Below are positions 39,550-48,173 of a stretch of DNA of 64,000 nt, in pieces. Where the stretch lies: the NCBI RefSeq assembly GCF_002105195.1, contig NZ_MUHU01000007.1:62001-126000 (forward strand), read 5' to 3'. The position numbers were made by a program, and so were the translations under genes. Within the stretch, counting starts at the first letter, position 1, and the number at the start of each line of letters is the position of its first letter. Below the pieces are notes generated by a model. The model was not told the origin of the DNA. It made no database searches and worked only from the letters and a program-made list of their open reading frames with translations. The stretch is from Derxia lacustris (GTDB taxonomy: Bacteria; Pseudomonadota; Gammaproteobacteria; Burkholderiales; Burkholderiaceae_E).

Positions 39550-40394
39550 ACGAGATCGCATCCGGCCTGCGGCCACCCTGGCGACGCGGCGGCCCCGGCC
39601 CGGCCGCGCGGCTGCGCCGCCCGGTCGTGCGCTTCACCTTCGCCCAGGGGCTCGGCGTCTCGCTGCTGCTGCACGGCATGCTGCTGTCGCCCTGGCTGCT
39701 GCATCGGCCGACGCCCGAGCCGGCGTCGCAGCGGCTGACGATGGAGCTGTTCGGCATGGTCGGCACGCGCCAGGTCGCGGCGCGCACGGCGGCCAGTGCC
39801 GCCGCGCCGGCCGAAGGTGCGCCGCCGGCGCCGGCCGCGAGCCAGCAGCCGCGCCCGGCGCCGGCACCGCGTCCGGCGCCGACCGAGCGGCCCGATCCCG
39901 CCGCGCGGCGCGACACGCCACCCGATCCACGCCAATGGCGCACCGCCAATGACGGCCCGGTCGCGGCACCGGCGCCAGCGGCAGCCCCGGCCGCCGCGGC
40001 GAGCGCCTCGGCCAGCGCGGCGCCGCCGGCGCCAGCAGCGCAGGCTGGCGCGATGTCGGTCGAGGCGCGCGCGGCCGAGACGGTGAAGGCCCAGCCCGAG
40101 CCCGATGTGGGCGCGCTGCGGCGCTATGTGGCCGCGCTCACGCGGGCGATCCAGTCGCGGCTGGTCTATCCGGCCGAGGCGCGCCGCGCCGGGCTGGTCG
40201 GCACGACGGCGGTGCGCTTTGTCGTGACCGAGAGCGGCGAGATCCAGCCCGGCTCGCTGGCCGTGCATCGCGGCAGCGGCTCGGCCCTGCTCGACGACAA
40301 CGCGCTGCGTGCGGCCCAGGCCAGCGCGCCGTTCGACCGGCCGCCGCGCCGCATGGAGGTGGTGCTCGACGTGGTGTTTGCCGAGGACCGCTAG
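39546..40394 (+). CDS. tonB: TonB energy-transducing protein
   Basis: A 282-residue TonB. One N-terminal helix (about 32-52, FAQGLGVSLLLHGMLLSPWLL region) anchors it. A Pro/Ala-rich spacer (about 75-165) crosses the periplasm. The C-terminal TonB domain contains SRLVYPAEARRAGLVGTTAV and GSALLDDNALRAA. No TonB-dependent receptor is adjacent, so the outer-membrane partners must be elsewhere. Its stop TAG lies in the same CTAG as the stop of the converging flavoprotein gene. Confidence 0.92.
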   Translation: MNEIASGLRPPWRRGGPGPAARLRRPVVRFTFAQGLGVSLLLHGMLLSPWLLHRPTPEPASQRLTMELFGMVGTRQVAARTAASAAAPAEGAPPAPAASQQPRPAPAPRPAPTERPDPAARRDTPPDPRQWRTANDGPVAAPAPAAAPAAAASASASAAPPAPAAQAGAMSVEARAAETVKAQPEPDVGALRRYVAALTRAIQSRLVYPAEARRAGLVGTTAVRFVVTESGEIQPGSLAVHRGSGSALLDDNALRAAQASAPFDRPPRRMEVVLDVVFAEDR

Positions 40395-42100
40395 CCCGCG
40401 ACCCCGGCCGCATGCCGCGCGGCCACATAGCCAAAGGTCATCGCCGGCCCGAGGTTGATGCCGCCCGACGGATAGAAGCCGCCCATCACGCTGGCCATGT
40501 CGGTGCCGGCCGCGTAGAGCCCGGCAATCGGCTGGCCGCGCTCGTCGAGCACCTGGGCCGCGCCGTTGGTCCTGAGCCCGGCAAAGGTGCCGAAGCAGCC
40601 GGGCCGCACTTTCACCGCATAGAACGGCCCGTGCTCGATCGGCGCGACGCAGGGATTGGGGCCGGCGTGCAGCGCATCGCCCTGCTTGCGGTTGTAGGGC
40701 GTGGAGCCGCGACCGAATTGCGGATCGCTGCCGTGGCGCGCATGCGCGTTGAACTCGCGCACCGTGCGCGCCAGCCCGTCCGGATCGATGCCGCAGCGCT
40801 CGGCCAGCGCGGTGATGGACGCCGCGCGTTGCAGATAGCCGCTGTGCACGAAGGGCTGGACCGGCACCGGAAACGGCCGCGAATGGCCGAGCCCGTAACG
40901 GCGCTGGAAGCGGTGATCGCAGATGAGCCAGGACGCGACTTCCTCGCCCGCCGGCGCGGCCGCCACCATCGCCGCCGTGTAGTCGTAATAGCCGTCGGCC
41001 TCGTTGACGAAGCGCCGGCCGTTGGACAGCACGCCGATGATCCCGGGCTTGGCGCGGTCGATGATGTGCGGGAAATGGCCGCTGCTGCCGTCGGCATGCC
41101 GCACCAGCGAGACCGGCGCCCAGGCCACCGGCGAGGCCAGATCGGTGGCGAGCCGGCCGCCGGCCGATTCACCCAGGCCGATGCCGTCGCCCGAGCAGCT
41201 TTCCGGCGGCAGCGCCAGATGCTCGCGGCCGCTCGGCGTGCGCGGGAACAGCGTGCGCCGTCGTGCGATGTCGTTGGGAAAGCCGCCGGCCGCCAGCACC
41301 ACGCCGCGCGCCGCGCGGATCTGGATCGGGCCGTGGGCGCCGGCGACGACCGCGCCGGTCACCGCGCCCGCGGCGCCGAACAGCAGCCGCTCGGCCGGCG
41401 CCGATTCAATGAAGCGCACGCCGAGCTTGTCGGCCGATTTCGCGAGCCGGCCGACCAGCGCCACGCCGTTGACCAGATGCATCGCGCGGCCATGCAGCGC
41501 CAGATCGCGCAGATGGCGCACGAAGCGCCCGACCACATGCGCGAACGACTTGAACGAGCGCGTCATCGTGAGAAAGGCGGTGAGATCGGCGCCGGCCATG
41601 ATCGGCATGCCCATGAACGAGGTCTCGCGCATGGTCGGGCGCAGCCGGTGCAGCAGCGGGCCGAGCTCGCGCGCGTTGTAGGGCGCGGCGATCACCTGAT
41701 GGCCCTGTATGCCGGCGCCGGGCGTGTTGCCGTGCACGTCGGGAATGCCGTTGCCGTCGGCGAATTGCAGCTCGGTATTGCGCTCGAAGAACGCGACCAT
41801 CGGGCCGCAGTTGTCGAGGAAGGCGTCGATGCGCTCGGGGTCGTAGCGCTCGCCGAGTTCATGGCGCAGATAGGTGCGCGGCTGCTGCGGGTCTTCGTCG
41901 ATGCCGGCGCGTTTTGCCAGCGGATTGCCCGGCACCCACATCCAGCCGCCCGACCAGGCGGTCGCGCCGCCGAGCCTGGCGTCCTTCTCGACGACGATCA
42001 CCTTCAGCCCGTGCCATGCGGCGGTGACGGCCGCCGACAGACCGGCCGCGCCCGAGCCGACGACGAGCAGATCGCAGTCGAGGGTTTGCGGCGGGCTCAT
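40391..42100 (-). CDS. KstD-like FAD-dependent dehydrogenase, copy 3
   Basis: A 569-residue flavoprotein, the likely sister of copy 1. FAD motif VVGSGAAGLSAAVTAA, GGATAWSGGWMWVPGNPLA, NEADGYYDY and the C-terminal GFYPSGGINLGPAMTFG. It should oxidise a ring ketone or enoyl-type substrate by C-C desaturation. The ATG at 42100 overlaps the stop of the TIM-barrel gene by 4 bases (ATGA). The unit is NIPSNAP, TIM barrel, flavoprotein, with an IclR regulator upstream on the same strand. Substrate unassigned. Confidence 0.82.
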   Translation of the reverse strand: MSPPQTLDCDLLVVGSGAAGLSAAVTAAWHGLKVIVVEKDARLGGATAWSGGWMWVPGNPLAKRAGIDEDPQQPRTYLRHELGERYDPERIDAFLDNCGPMVAFFERNTELQFADGNGIPDVHGNTPGAGIQGHQVIAAPYNARELGPLLHRLRPTMRETSFMGMPIMAGADLTAFLTMTRSFKSFAHVVGRFVRHLRDLALHGRAMHLVNGVALVGRLAKSADKLGVRFIESAPAERLLFGAAGAVTGAVVAGAHGPIQIRAARGVVLAAGGFPNDIARRRTLFPRTPSGREHLALPPESCSGDGIGLGESAGGRLATDLASPVAWAPVSLVRHADGSSGHFPHIIDRAKPGIIGVLSNGRRFVNEADGYYDYTAAMVAAAPAGEEVASWLICDHRFQRRYGLGHSRPFPVPVQPFVHSGYLQRAASITALAERCGIDPDGLARTVREFNAHARHGSDPQFGRGSTPYNRKQGDALHAGPNPCVAPIEHGPFYAVKVRPGCFGTFAGLRTNGAAQVLDERGQPIAGLYAAGTDMASVMGGFYPSGGINLGPAMTFGYVAARHAAGVAG

Positions 42101-42927
42101 GCGGCGGCCTTCAGATCGATGCCGGCCAGCATCCGCTCGGTCGCGATGCGCAGCCGCGTCGCGCGCTCGACCGCGCCGACGGTCCGGGCCAGCGCCTGCT
42201 GCGGAATCTCGACGCTCAGCGCGCTCGGCGCCTCGCCGACGGCACGCAGGATGCCGACCAGATCGATGCCGCCTTCGCCGGGCGGCAGCCGTTCGGCGCG
42301 GCCCTGGAACAGCAGCTCTTCGAGCGTCTCGGGCCGCTTCGCGGGCGCGTCGCAGAACTGCACATAGCCGAGGCGCGCCGGCGATGCGAGCGCGATCTGG
42401 TCGGCGGTGTTGAGCGCGCGGTCGAAATGGATCGGATCGATCAGCAGCCCGGCCTCGGGCATGCCGGTGGCCTCGACGATGCGCAGGCCCTGCACGAAGT
42501 CCCTGCAATCGGTCCAGGGCATCGGCTCAAGGTGCGGCCGGATGCCGTAGCGCCGGGCCAGCTCGCAGGTGGCGGCGAGGTTGGCGGTGAGCCGCGCCTC
42601 GTCCGGATCGTTGCCGGCGATGAGCGCGAAGCGCGCGCCGAGTTCGGCGCCGGTCGCGAACACCGGCTCGAAGTCGGCGACCACCGTCTCGGGCTTGAGC
42701 CGCAGGATTTCGATGTCGGAGGTGGTGATGCCGGTATCGGCCAGCACGCGCTTCATCTCGCGCACGGTGGGCGTGTCGCCGACGGTGTCGTGGGCCGGCT
42801 CGGTCGGCGTGGCCGGCACCAGTCGCAGGCCGATGTGGGCATAACCGGCGTCGGCGGCGCAGCGGATCATCGCGACCGGATCGAGTTCGAGCACGGTCAG
42901 CGCGGCGAGGGAGAGCGGAAGCTTCAT
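42097..42927 (-). CDS. TIM-barrel sugar-phosphate isomerase-like protein
   Basis: A 276-residue xylose-isomerase-like TIM barrel. It shows the same E-D-Q-E metal pattern as 3-dehydroshikimate dehydratases (E134, D164, Q190, E240) but the surrounding sequence is quite different, for example HLEPMPWTD and LLIDPIHFD. It may be a lyase, isomerase or dehydratase for the product of the neighbouring flavoprotein. The ATG at 42927 has AAGGAG 8 bases upstream; a TTG at 42933 is too close to it. It overlaps flavoprotein copy 3 by 4 bases and follows the NIPSNAP gene by 15. Confidence 0.8.
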   Translation of the reverse strand: MKLPLSLAALTVLELDPVAMIRCAADAGYAHIGLRLVPATPTEPAHDTVGDTPTVREMKRVLADTGITTSDIEILRLKPETVVADFEPVFATGAELGARFALIAGNDPDEARLTANLAATCELARRYGIRPHLEPMPWTDCRDFVQGLRIVEATGMPEAGLLIDPIHFDRALNTADQIALASPARLGYVQFCDAPAKRPETLEELLFQGRAERLPPGEGGIDLVGILRAVGEAPSALSVEIPQQALARTVGAVERATRLRIATERMLAGIDLKAAA

Positions 42928-42942
42928 TGCCAATGCTCCTTC

Positions 42943-43554
42943 TCAGCGCAGCGGCGAAAACGCGGCCGGCAGGCCGATGGTGGAAGTCATGTGCGTGAGA
43001 TTGGCCGGCCCGCCAACCGGCGGCCAGACGCCGCTGGCGACGGCTTCGGCGCGGATGCGGCTGCGCTCGTCGACGCTCTTGTACGGCCAGATGTTGAGGA
43101 AGCGCGGCGATTCGCCGTCGAGCGCGTAGAAGGCGCCCACCAGCGGCGACAGCGCGCCGCGCGCCGGCATCGCCTGTTCCCAGGCGTCGATGGTGGCGCC
43201 GAGCGCGCCGTACTTGATGCCGTAGCTGCGCAGCTCGTAGACCGGGCCGCGCGCGCCGGTCTCCACTTCGGGCAGCCACGGGAAGCGCACGTAGGTTCCG
43301 GTTTCCAGCTTTTCGAGCCAGTCGGCGCAGCCGAGCGGATCGGGCGCGGCGAGCAGGCGCTGGCGCGCCTCGACCAGCGCATTGGCATCGTCGAAGCGGC
43401 GAAAGATCAGGATCTGGTTCAGCGCGCCGATGTCGGCATTCCACACGCCGAGCAGCTCGCCGCCGGCGGTCTTGAGATGTTCTTCGATGGCCGGCAGCGC
43501 CTTGCCTTGGGTGGCGACGCGGACGGTGAGGGTGGTGAGGTCGTAGATGCTCAT
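42943..43554 (-). CDS. NIPSNAP-family protein (double domain)
   Basis: A 203-residue protein with two NIPSNAP/dimeric alpha-beta-barrel halves, the first around YDLTTLTVRV and LGVWNADIGALNQILIFRRF, the second around VYELRSYGIKYG. NIPSNAP proteins are common companions of catabolic oxidoreductases but have no settled enzymatic role. It is first in the transcription unit with the TIM barrel and flavoprotein copy 3. No Shine-Dalgarno sequence is seen before the ATG. A single-domain relative lies at 52115-52462 beside flavoprotein copy 4. Confidence 0.8.
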   Translation of the reverse strand: MSIYDLTTLTVRVATQGKALPAIEEHLKTAGGELLGVWNADIGALNQILIFRRFDDANALVEARQRLLAAPDPLGCADWLEKLETGTYVRFPWLPEVETGARGPVYELRSYGIKYGALGATIDAWEQAMPARGALSPLVGAFYALDGESPRFLNIWPYKSVDERSRIRAEAVASGVWPPVGGPANLTHMTSTIGLPAAFSPLR

Positions 43555-43573
43555 GAGCGGCAGGAGTGAGAGG

Positions 43574-43619
43574 AAAAAACGGGCGCACGGCCCCGATCCG
43601 CAGGCCGGGCGGCCTGCGG
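43574..43619 (-). terminator. Probable terminator after the IclR gene
   Basis: CCGCAGGCC and GGCCTGCGG form a perfect 9-base-pair stem with a 4-base loop (43598-43619). On the minus strand it is followed about 18 bases later by a weaker GGGC/GCCC hairpin that runs straight into six T residues (43574-43579). It would separate the IclR gene from the NIPSNAP unit, which then needs its own promoter in the short space left. Confidence 0.5.
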
Positions 43620-43658
43620 CGGGACGGGCGTTGGTGACGGAAGGCGGGAGCGCCGCGC

Positions 43659-44492
43659 TCAGGCGCGCAGCAGGCTCGGCAGCGGTGGCGCGGGCAGTTG
43701 CACGTCGAGCCGCTTGAAGTAGTCGGACGACAGGCTGGCCAGCCCGATCTCGCGCGCGGCGTTGATGACCTCGGGCGCGATGCGCTGCATGCGCTCGGCA
43801 TCGAGCCGGGCGGTCGGGCCGGCCACGCTCAGCGTGCCGAGCACGGCCTGGGTGTTGGGATGGCGCACCGCGACCGTCAGCGCGGCCAGGCCCAGCGTGG
43901 AGCAGTCGCTGACCGTGGCATAGCCGAGCGTGCGCGCGAGCCGCAGCCGCTCAAGCAGCTGCTCGATGGTTCGCGGTGCGTTGGGGCCGATGTCGGGCGC
44001 CTGGTTGAAGCCCTGGCGCGCGACCAGCATCAGCGCATCCTCGTCGCTCATGGTGGCGAGCCAGGCATGGCCGGTGGCGGTGCTGGTGAGCGGCGCGACC
44101 TGGCCCATGTCGGGGTCGTAGCGCAGGCCGCCGCGCGCGCCTTGCGCCTTGGCCACCCATACCTGACGGTCGCCGTCGGTCACGCCCAGTCGCGCCAGCT
44201 CGCCGGTGCTGGCGGCCAGCCGGTCGAGGATGGGCTGGGCCACATCGACCACGCCGCTGGCGGCCAGCAGGTTGAAGGCCAGCGTGACGAGGCGGGTGCT
44301 CAGGTAGTAGCGCAGGCTGGCGGCGTCCTGCCGCACATGGCCGAGCTCGGCCAGCTCGGCGAGCAGGCGGTGGGTCGCGCTCTTGGGAATGTCGAGCCGG
44401 TCGGCGATGTCCTGCAAGGGCAGGCCGGCGCCTTCGGTCGACAGCAGTTCGACGATCCCGAAGGCGCGCCCGAGTTGGGTCTGACTGGCCAT
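43659..44492 (-). CDS. IclR-family transcriptional regulator (paralogue of the one at 18332-19117)
   Basis: A 277-residue IclR regulator: helix-turn-helix with IADRLDIPKSATHRLLAEL, effector domain with GLRYDPDMG and STATGHAWLA, both nearly matching the IclR at 18332-19117. AGGAG sits 7 bases before the ATG at 44492 and only 1 base before an alternative ATG at 44498, so the former is preferred. The sequence in front carries GGAACTCAGTTCC. It likely controls the NIPSNAP-TIM barrel-flavoprotein unit. Its effector is unknown, but similarity of the pair suggests related ligands. Confidence 0.88.
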   Translation of the reverse strand: MASQTQLGRAFGIVELLSTEGAGLPLQDIADRLDIPKSATHRLLAELAELGHVRQDAASLRYYLSTRLVTLAFNLLAASGVVDVAQPILDRLAASTGELARLGVTDGDRQVWVAKAQGARGGLRYDPDMGQVAPLTSTATGHAWLATMSDEDALMLVARQGFNQAPDIGPNAPRTIEQLLERLRLARTLGYATVSDCSTLGLAALTVAVRHPNTQAVLGTLSVAGPTARLDAERMQRIAPEVINAAREIGLASLSSDYFKRLDVQLPAPPLPSLLRA

Positions 44493-44520
44493 CTGCATGC
44501 TCCTGTATCGACATGATCTC

Positions 44521-44543
44521 GTTCGATATAGGAACTCAGTTCC
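44521..44543. promoter_or_regulatory. Overlapping IclR-type operator sites
   Basis: GTTCGATATAGGAAC (44521-44535) keeps 11 of 15 positions of the PcaR-like dyad found before pcaI, and it overlaps GGAAC-TCA-GTTCC (44531-44543), a perfect dyad like the one before the paralogous IclR gene. Two different IclR-type regulators could compete here, upstream of the IclR gene at 43659-44492. Confidence 0.45.
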
Positions 44544-44571
44544 AGAATTGACGCAAGTCTTGAAACGACGC

Positions 44572-45336
44572 TCAGATGGCGTTGAGCAGCGAATGCGCGC
44601 CTTCGAGCAGGATCGGCAGCACCCGTTCCACGGTCTGTTCGGTGCTCTCCTTGCTCATCACCAGACTCACGCTGAGCGCGCCGACCACCTCGCCGACGCG
44701 GTTGCGCAGCGATACCGCGATGCCGCGCACGTTCTGCTCCATCTGCTGTTCGAGCAGGGCATAGCCGGTCACGCGCGCGCGGTCGATGGCCTGGCGCACG
44801 CTGGTCCGGTCGATCATGGTGAAGGGCGTGAACGGGTGGAAGGTCTGGCGCGCGAGCCAGGCGTCGACCTGCTCGGACGACTGGGTCGAGAGCATCGCGA
44901 TGCCGGCCGACGATACCGACGCCGGCACCCGCGCGCCGAGCACGAAGCCCACGTTCTGCACCCGGTTCACGCCGTTGCGCGCCACGTAGACCACATCGTC
45001 GCCGTCGAGCACGGCGCAATAGGCGGCCTCGCCGACCAGCCCGGTGATGCGTTGCAGATAGGGCTGGACGGTGCGCGGCAGCCGGGCCGATTCCAGATAG
45101 CTCCAGCCCAGCCGCAGCACGCGCGGCGTGAGCCAGAACAGCTTGCCGTCGCTGGCCGCATAGCCCAGATGCACGAGCGTGAGCAGATAGCGCCGCGCGG
45201 CGGTGCGGGTGAGGCCGGCGCGCTCGGCGGCCTGGGTGGCGGTGAGGCGCGGATTGGCGTGGTCGAAGGCGGTGATGACGGCGAGGCCGTATTCGAGGCC
45301 GGCGATCCAGTCGCGCTTGTTGAGGTCGGTGGGCAT
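44572..45336 (-). CDS. IclR-family regulator of the PcaR/PobR/CatR type
   Basis: A 254-residue IclR regulator of the aromatic-catabolism clade: RDWIAGLEYGLAVITAFDHANPR in the N-terminal arm, helix-turn-helix ATQAAERAGLTRTAARRYLL, DGDDVVYVARN and RVGEVVGALSVS in the effector domain. The ATG at 45336 starts the homology. It lies downstream of vanAB but is a different clade from the catabolic IclR just after it. It may govern a beta-ketoadipate pathway unit elsewhere or one of the modules here. Confidence 0.85.
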   Translation of the reverse strand: MPTDLNKRDWIAGLEYGLAVITAFDHANPRLTATQAAERAGLTRTAARRYLLTLVHLGYAASDGKLFWLTPRVLRLGWSYLESARLPRTVQPYLQRITGLVGEAAYCAVLDGDDVVYVARNGVNRVQNVGFVLGARVPASVSSAGIAMLSTQSSEQVDAWLARQTFHPFTPFTMIDRTSVRQAIDRARVTGYALLEQQMEQNVRGIAVSLRNRVGEVVGALSVSLVMSKESTEQTVERVLPILLEGAHSLLNAI

Positions 45337-45359
45337 CGGTGGGCAGGAACGGGCAGGGC

Positions 45360-45389
45360 GGCGGCGCCGGCCCAACTGCCGGCGCCGCC
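45360..45389 (-). terminator. GC-rich hairpin after vanB
   Basis: GGCGGCGCCGGC and GCCGGCGCCGCC form a perfect 12-base-pair stem with a 6-base loop between the vanB stop and the next gene. No T-tract follows, so it may act as a pause or mRNA-end stabiliser rather than an intrinsic terminator. Confidence 0.4.
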
Positions 45390-45486
45390 ACCGCGCGGAA
45401 TCGAGGCCGCATGATGCGCGATCAGCGCGCGTCCGGGCGCATTGGCCCGGTTGGGCGCGGGCCTGTTCCGACCGGCGGCGCGGCGT

Positions 45487-46446
45487 TCAGAGATCGATGA
45501 CGAGCCGGGCGCTGCGGGCGCGCGAGCAGCAGGGCGTGAACTGGTCGTTCATCGCGTGTTCCTCGTCCGTCAGATAGAGGTCGCGGTGATCGGGCTCGCC
45601 GGCCAGCACGCGCGTCAGGCAGGTGCCGCACACGCCCTGTTCGCAGGACAGCATCACCTCGATGCCGGCTGCGCCGAGCGCCTGGGCCACGGTCCGGTCG
45701 GCCGGCACCGTGACCACGCGGCCGCTGCGCGCGAGTTCCACTTCGAACGCCCGGTCGCCTGCCTGCGCGGCCACCTCGGCACCAAAGAATTCGTAGTGCA
45801 GCCGGTCCTCGGGCCAGCCGGCGGCGCGCGCCGTGCCGAGCACCGCATCCATGAAGCCGCGCGGGCCGCAGACGTAGAGATGCGTGCCGGCATCGGGCCC
45901 GGCGAGCAGTTCGGCGAGGTCGGCGCGCTGCTCGGGCGGGCCGTCGTCGGCATGCAGCGCCACCCGCGCGGCGAAGGGCGCGGCGGCGATGCGTTCGCGG
46001 AAGGCCATGCGTTCGAGCGAGCGGCCGAAGTAGTGCATGCGGAAGTCGGCGCCGCGCTGCGTCAGCGCCTCGGCCATGGCCAGGATCGGCGTGACGCCGA
46101 TGCCGCCGGCCAGCAGCAGGCTGCGCGCCGCGCCGGCAGCGAGCGGGAAGTGGTTGCGCGGCGCGCCGATGGTGAGCGTCGCGCCTTCGGCCACGAGCTC
46201 ATGCAGCGCCTGCGAGCCGCCGCGCGAGGCAGGATCGCGCAGCACGCCGATCAGGTAGCGGTGGGTCTCGCCGGGCGGGTTGCACAGCGAGTACTGGCGC
46301 ACCAGGCCATTGGGCAGATGCACGTCGATGTGCGCGCCGGCCTCGAAGGGCGGGAGGCTGGCGCCGGCCGCCGGCAGCAGCTCGAAGGAGCAGATGTCGG
46401 CCGCCTCGCTGCGCCTGCGTGCCACGCGCACCGTGAGCGTCGTCAT
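45487..46446 (-). CDS. vanB: Vanillate O-demethylase reductase subunit VanB
   Basis: A 319-residue phthalate-dioxygenase-type reductase passing electrons from NAD(P)H to the oxygenase VanA. FMN-binding [19 protein letters not shown], nucleotide-binding [17 protein letters not shown] and [13 protein letters not shown] are followed by a C-terminal plant-type 2Fe-2S domain with cysteines in [14 protein letters not shown] and a fourth near the end (TPCCSRAR). It overlaps vanA by 4 bases (ATGA). Length and order are standard. Confidence 0.94.
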   Translation of the reverse strand: MTTLTVRVARRRSEAADICSFELLPAAGASLPPFEAGAHIDVHLPNGLVRQYSLCNPPGETHRYLIGVLRDPASRGGSQALHELVAEGATLTIGAPRNHFPLAAGAARSLLLAGGIGVTPILAMAEALTQRGADFRMHYFGRSLERMAFRERIAAAPFAARVALHADDGPPEQRADLAELLAGPDAGTHLYVCGPRGFMDAVLGTARAAGWPEDRLHYEFFGAEVAAQAGDRAFEVELARSGRVVTVPADRTVAQALGAAGIEVMLSCEQGVCGTCLTRVLAGEPDHRDLYLTDEEHAMNDQFTPCCSRARSARLVIDL

Positions 46447-47495
46447 GCCGGCACTCCGGCGCGGGCGGCCGCCTCGTCGGCCAGCATGCGGTCGAGCACG
46501 CGGCGCGCCTGCACGCCGCCGGCGTCGATGTTGAGCTTGAGCAGCGCGCGCTCGGGCCAGGCCAGCAGGTTGCGCTGCTGCGATTCGAGCATCTGCAAGT
46601 CCTCGGCAAAGATCGCGCCCTGGTTCTGCCGGATGCTGTCGGTGAGTGCCGCGTCGCCGGCCTGGAAGTGGCGCGCCAGGCCCCAGAAGTACCAGTGCGA
46701 GGTGGCGGTCTCGGGCGTGATGAAGTCGACCACGATGCCGTCGGCCTTGACCTCGGCCGGCGCGTCGAAGCCGCCCTTGCCGGCATGCGCCACGCCCACG
46801 TCGATCAGCACATGGCTGGGCGGAAAGAAGCGGCACTTCTGCCAGCGGTCGACCGGGATGTCGTCGCGCAGGCCGTTGGCGCGCAGCGCGGCCTGCCAGA
46901 ACGGCGGCGGCATCACGCCATGCATGTCGCGCTCGGTGACGACCAGATTGCCGTCGACGCGTGTGGCCGGCGCGGCCTCGTCGATCTCCTTCTGGCCGAT
47001 GCTGGTGGCGTGCACATAGGTCTCGTGCGTGAGGTCCATCAGGTTGTCGATCATCAGCCGGTAGTCGCACTGCACGTTGTAGATGCCGCCGCCATAGGCC
47101 CAGTCGGGCCGGTCGGCCCAGGGCAGGCGGTGGATGGTTTCCGGGTCGGCCAGTGCCGCGTCGCCGGGCCAGATCCAGATGAAGCCGTAGCGCTCCTCGA
47201 CCGCAAAGCTGCGCACCGCCGGAAAGCCGCGCACCCGCTGGCCGGGCATGGCCACGGTGCGGCCGTCGCAGCCCATTTCCAGACCGTGATAGCCGCATTG
47301 CAGCCGGCCGCCGCAGACCTTGCCGAGCGACATCGGCGCGCCGCGATGCGGGCAGAAATCCTCCACCGCCGCGACCTTGCCGTCGGGCCCGCGAAAGAAG
47401 GCGATGCGCTCGCCGCAGATGGTGCGGCCAAGCGGCTTGTCGGCGGGCAGTTCGGCGGGCGTGCAGGCCACGTACCAGGCGTTCATCGGGAACAT
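46443..47495 (-). CDS. vanA: Vanillate O-demethylase oxygenase subunit VanA
   Basis: A 350-residue Rieske non-haem iron oxygenase that converts vanillate to protocatechuate and formaldehyde. Rieske ligands are C48/H50 (DFCPHRGAP) and C67/H70 (LQCGYHG). The mononuclear iron site is in [12 protein letters not shown] (H157, H162). The ATG at 47495 has GGAGAG at the right distance; an ATG at 47519 has none. It leads the vanAB operon and is divergent from a MarR regulator. A related aromatic demethylase specificity such as syringate is possible but less likely. Confidence 0.93.
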   Translation of the reverse strand: MFPMNAWYVACTPAELPADKPLGRTICGERIAFFRGPDGKVAAVEDFCPHRGAPMSLGKVCGGRLQCGYHGLEMGCDGRTVAMPGQRVRGFPAVRSFAVEERYGFIWIWPGDAALADPETIHRLPWADRPDWAYGGGIYNVQCDYRLMIDNLMDLTHETYVHATSIGQKEIDEAAPATRVDGNLVVTERDMHGVMPPPFWQAALRANGLRDDIPVDRWQKCRFFPPSHVLIDVGVAHAGKGGFDAPAEVKADGIVVDFITPETATSHWYFWGLARHFQAGDAALTDSIRQNQGAIFAEDLQMLESQQRNLLAWPERALLKLNIDAGGVQARRVLDRMLADEAAARAGVPA

Positions 47496-47515
47496 GTCGG
47501 CGTCTCTCCGGGTAG

Positions 47516-47535
47516 TCATTCAGTGCACGGAATGA
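47516..47535. promoter_or_regulatory. Candidate MarR operator in the vanA/marR divergent region
   Basis: TCATTC-N8-GAATGA is a dyad directly upstream of vanA; an adjoining ATGATGACT extends the right arm with a one-base slip. Its size and symmetry suit a MarR dimer, and its place would block vanAB transcription. Confidence 0.5.
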
Positions 47536-47659
47536 TGACTTGCGCGACCGGCTCGAAGCTCTCGGTGATTTCCCGAAGAGGCAGGCGGAATGCGGCTTTG
47601 GCGGGCCGGCGCTGCTGCGGTGCAGAATCGCCGGCTTCCCATCACCGGCAGCCCTCGCC

Positions 47660-48154
47660 ATGTCAGATCAGCCGACCGACGCGCTCTCGATCGACCTTTA
47701 CGACCAGCCCGGCCATCTGATCCGGCGCGCGCAGCAGATTGCGGTGTCGGTGTTCCACGAGACGGTCGGGCGCGACGTGACGCCGGTGCAGTACGCGATC
47801 CTGCGCATGCTCCAGGAGCGGCCCGGCATCGATCAGGTGACGCTGGCGCAGGAGGTGGCGCTCGACACCTCGACCGCCGCCGAGATCGCGGCGCGGCTCG
47901 AAGCCAAGGGCTGGATCGTGCGCGAGCTGCTGGCGCGCCGGCAGCGCCGGCTGGTGCTCACGCCCGAGGGCAGCGCGCTGCTGGCCGAGCTGGTGCCCGG
48001 CGTGCACGAGATGCAGGAGCGGCTGATGGGCAGCCTGGAGGACGACGAGCGGCGCGAGTTTTTGCGGCTGCTGCGCAAGTTCGTGCATCTCAACAACGAG
48101 CAGAGCCGGGCGCCGTTGCGGCGCAGCGAAGCCGGGCCGGCCGCGAGCGAATGA
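47660..48154 (+). CDS. MarR-family regulator, probably controlling vanAB
   Basis: A 164-residue MarR regulator: DNA-binding winged helix with [23 protein letters not shown] and the wing [13 protein letters not shown], dimer helices at both ends. The ATG at 47660 starts the homology, with no good Shine-Dalgarno sequence. It is divergent from vanAB, which is the usual geometry for a repressor released by its aromatic ligand. Other bacteria use a GntR-type VanR, so this is functional analogy, not orthology. Confidence 0.82.
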   Translation: MSDQPTDALSIDLYDQPGHLIRRAQQIAVSVFHETVGRDVTPVQYAILRMLQERPGIDQVTLAQEVALDTSTAAEIAARLEAKGWIVRELLARRQRRLVLTPEGSALLAELVPGVHEMQERLMGSLEDDERREFLRLLRKFVHLNNEQSRAPLRRSEAGPAASE

Positions 48155-48173
48155 CGACCGGCGCGGCGCGCCG

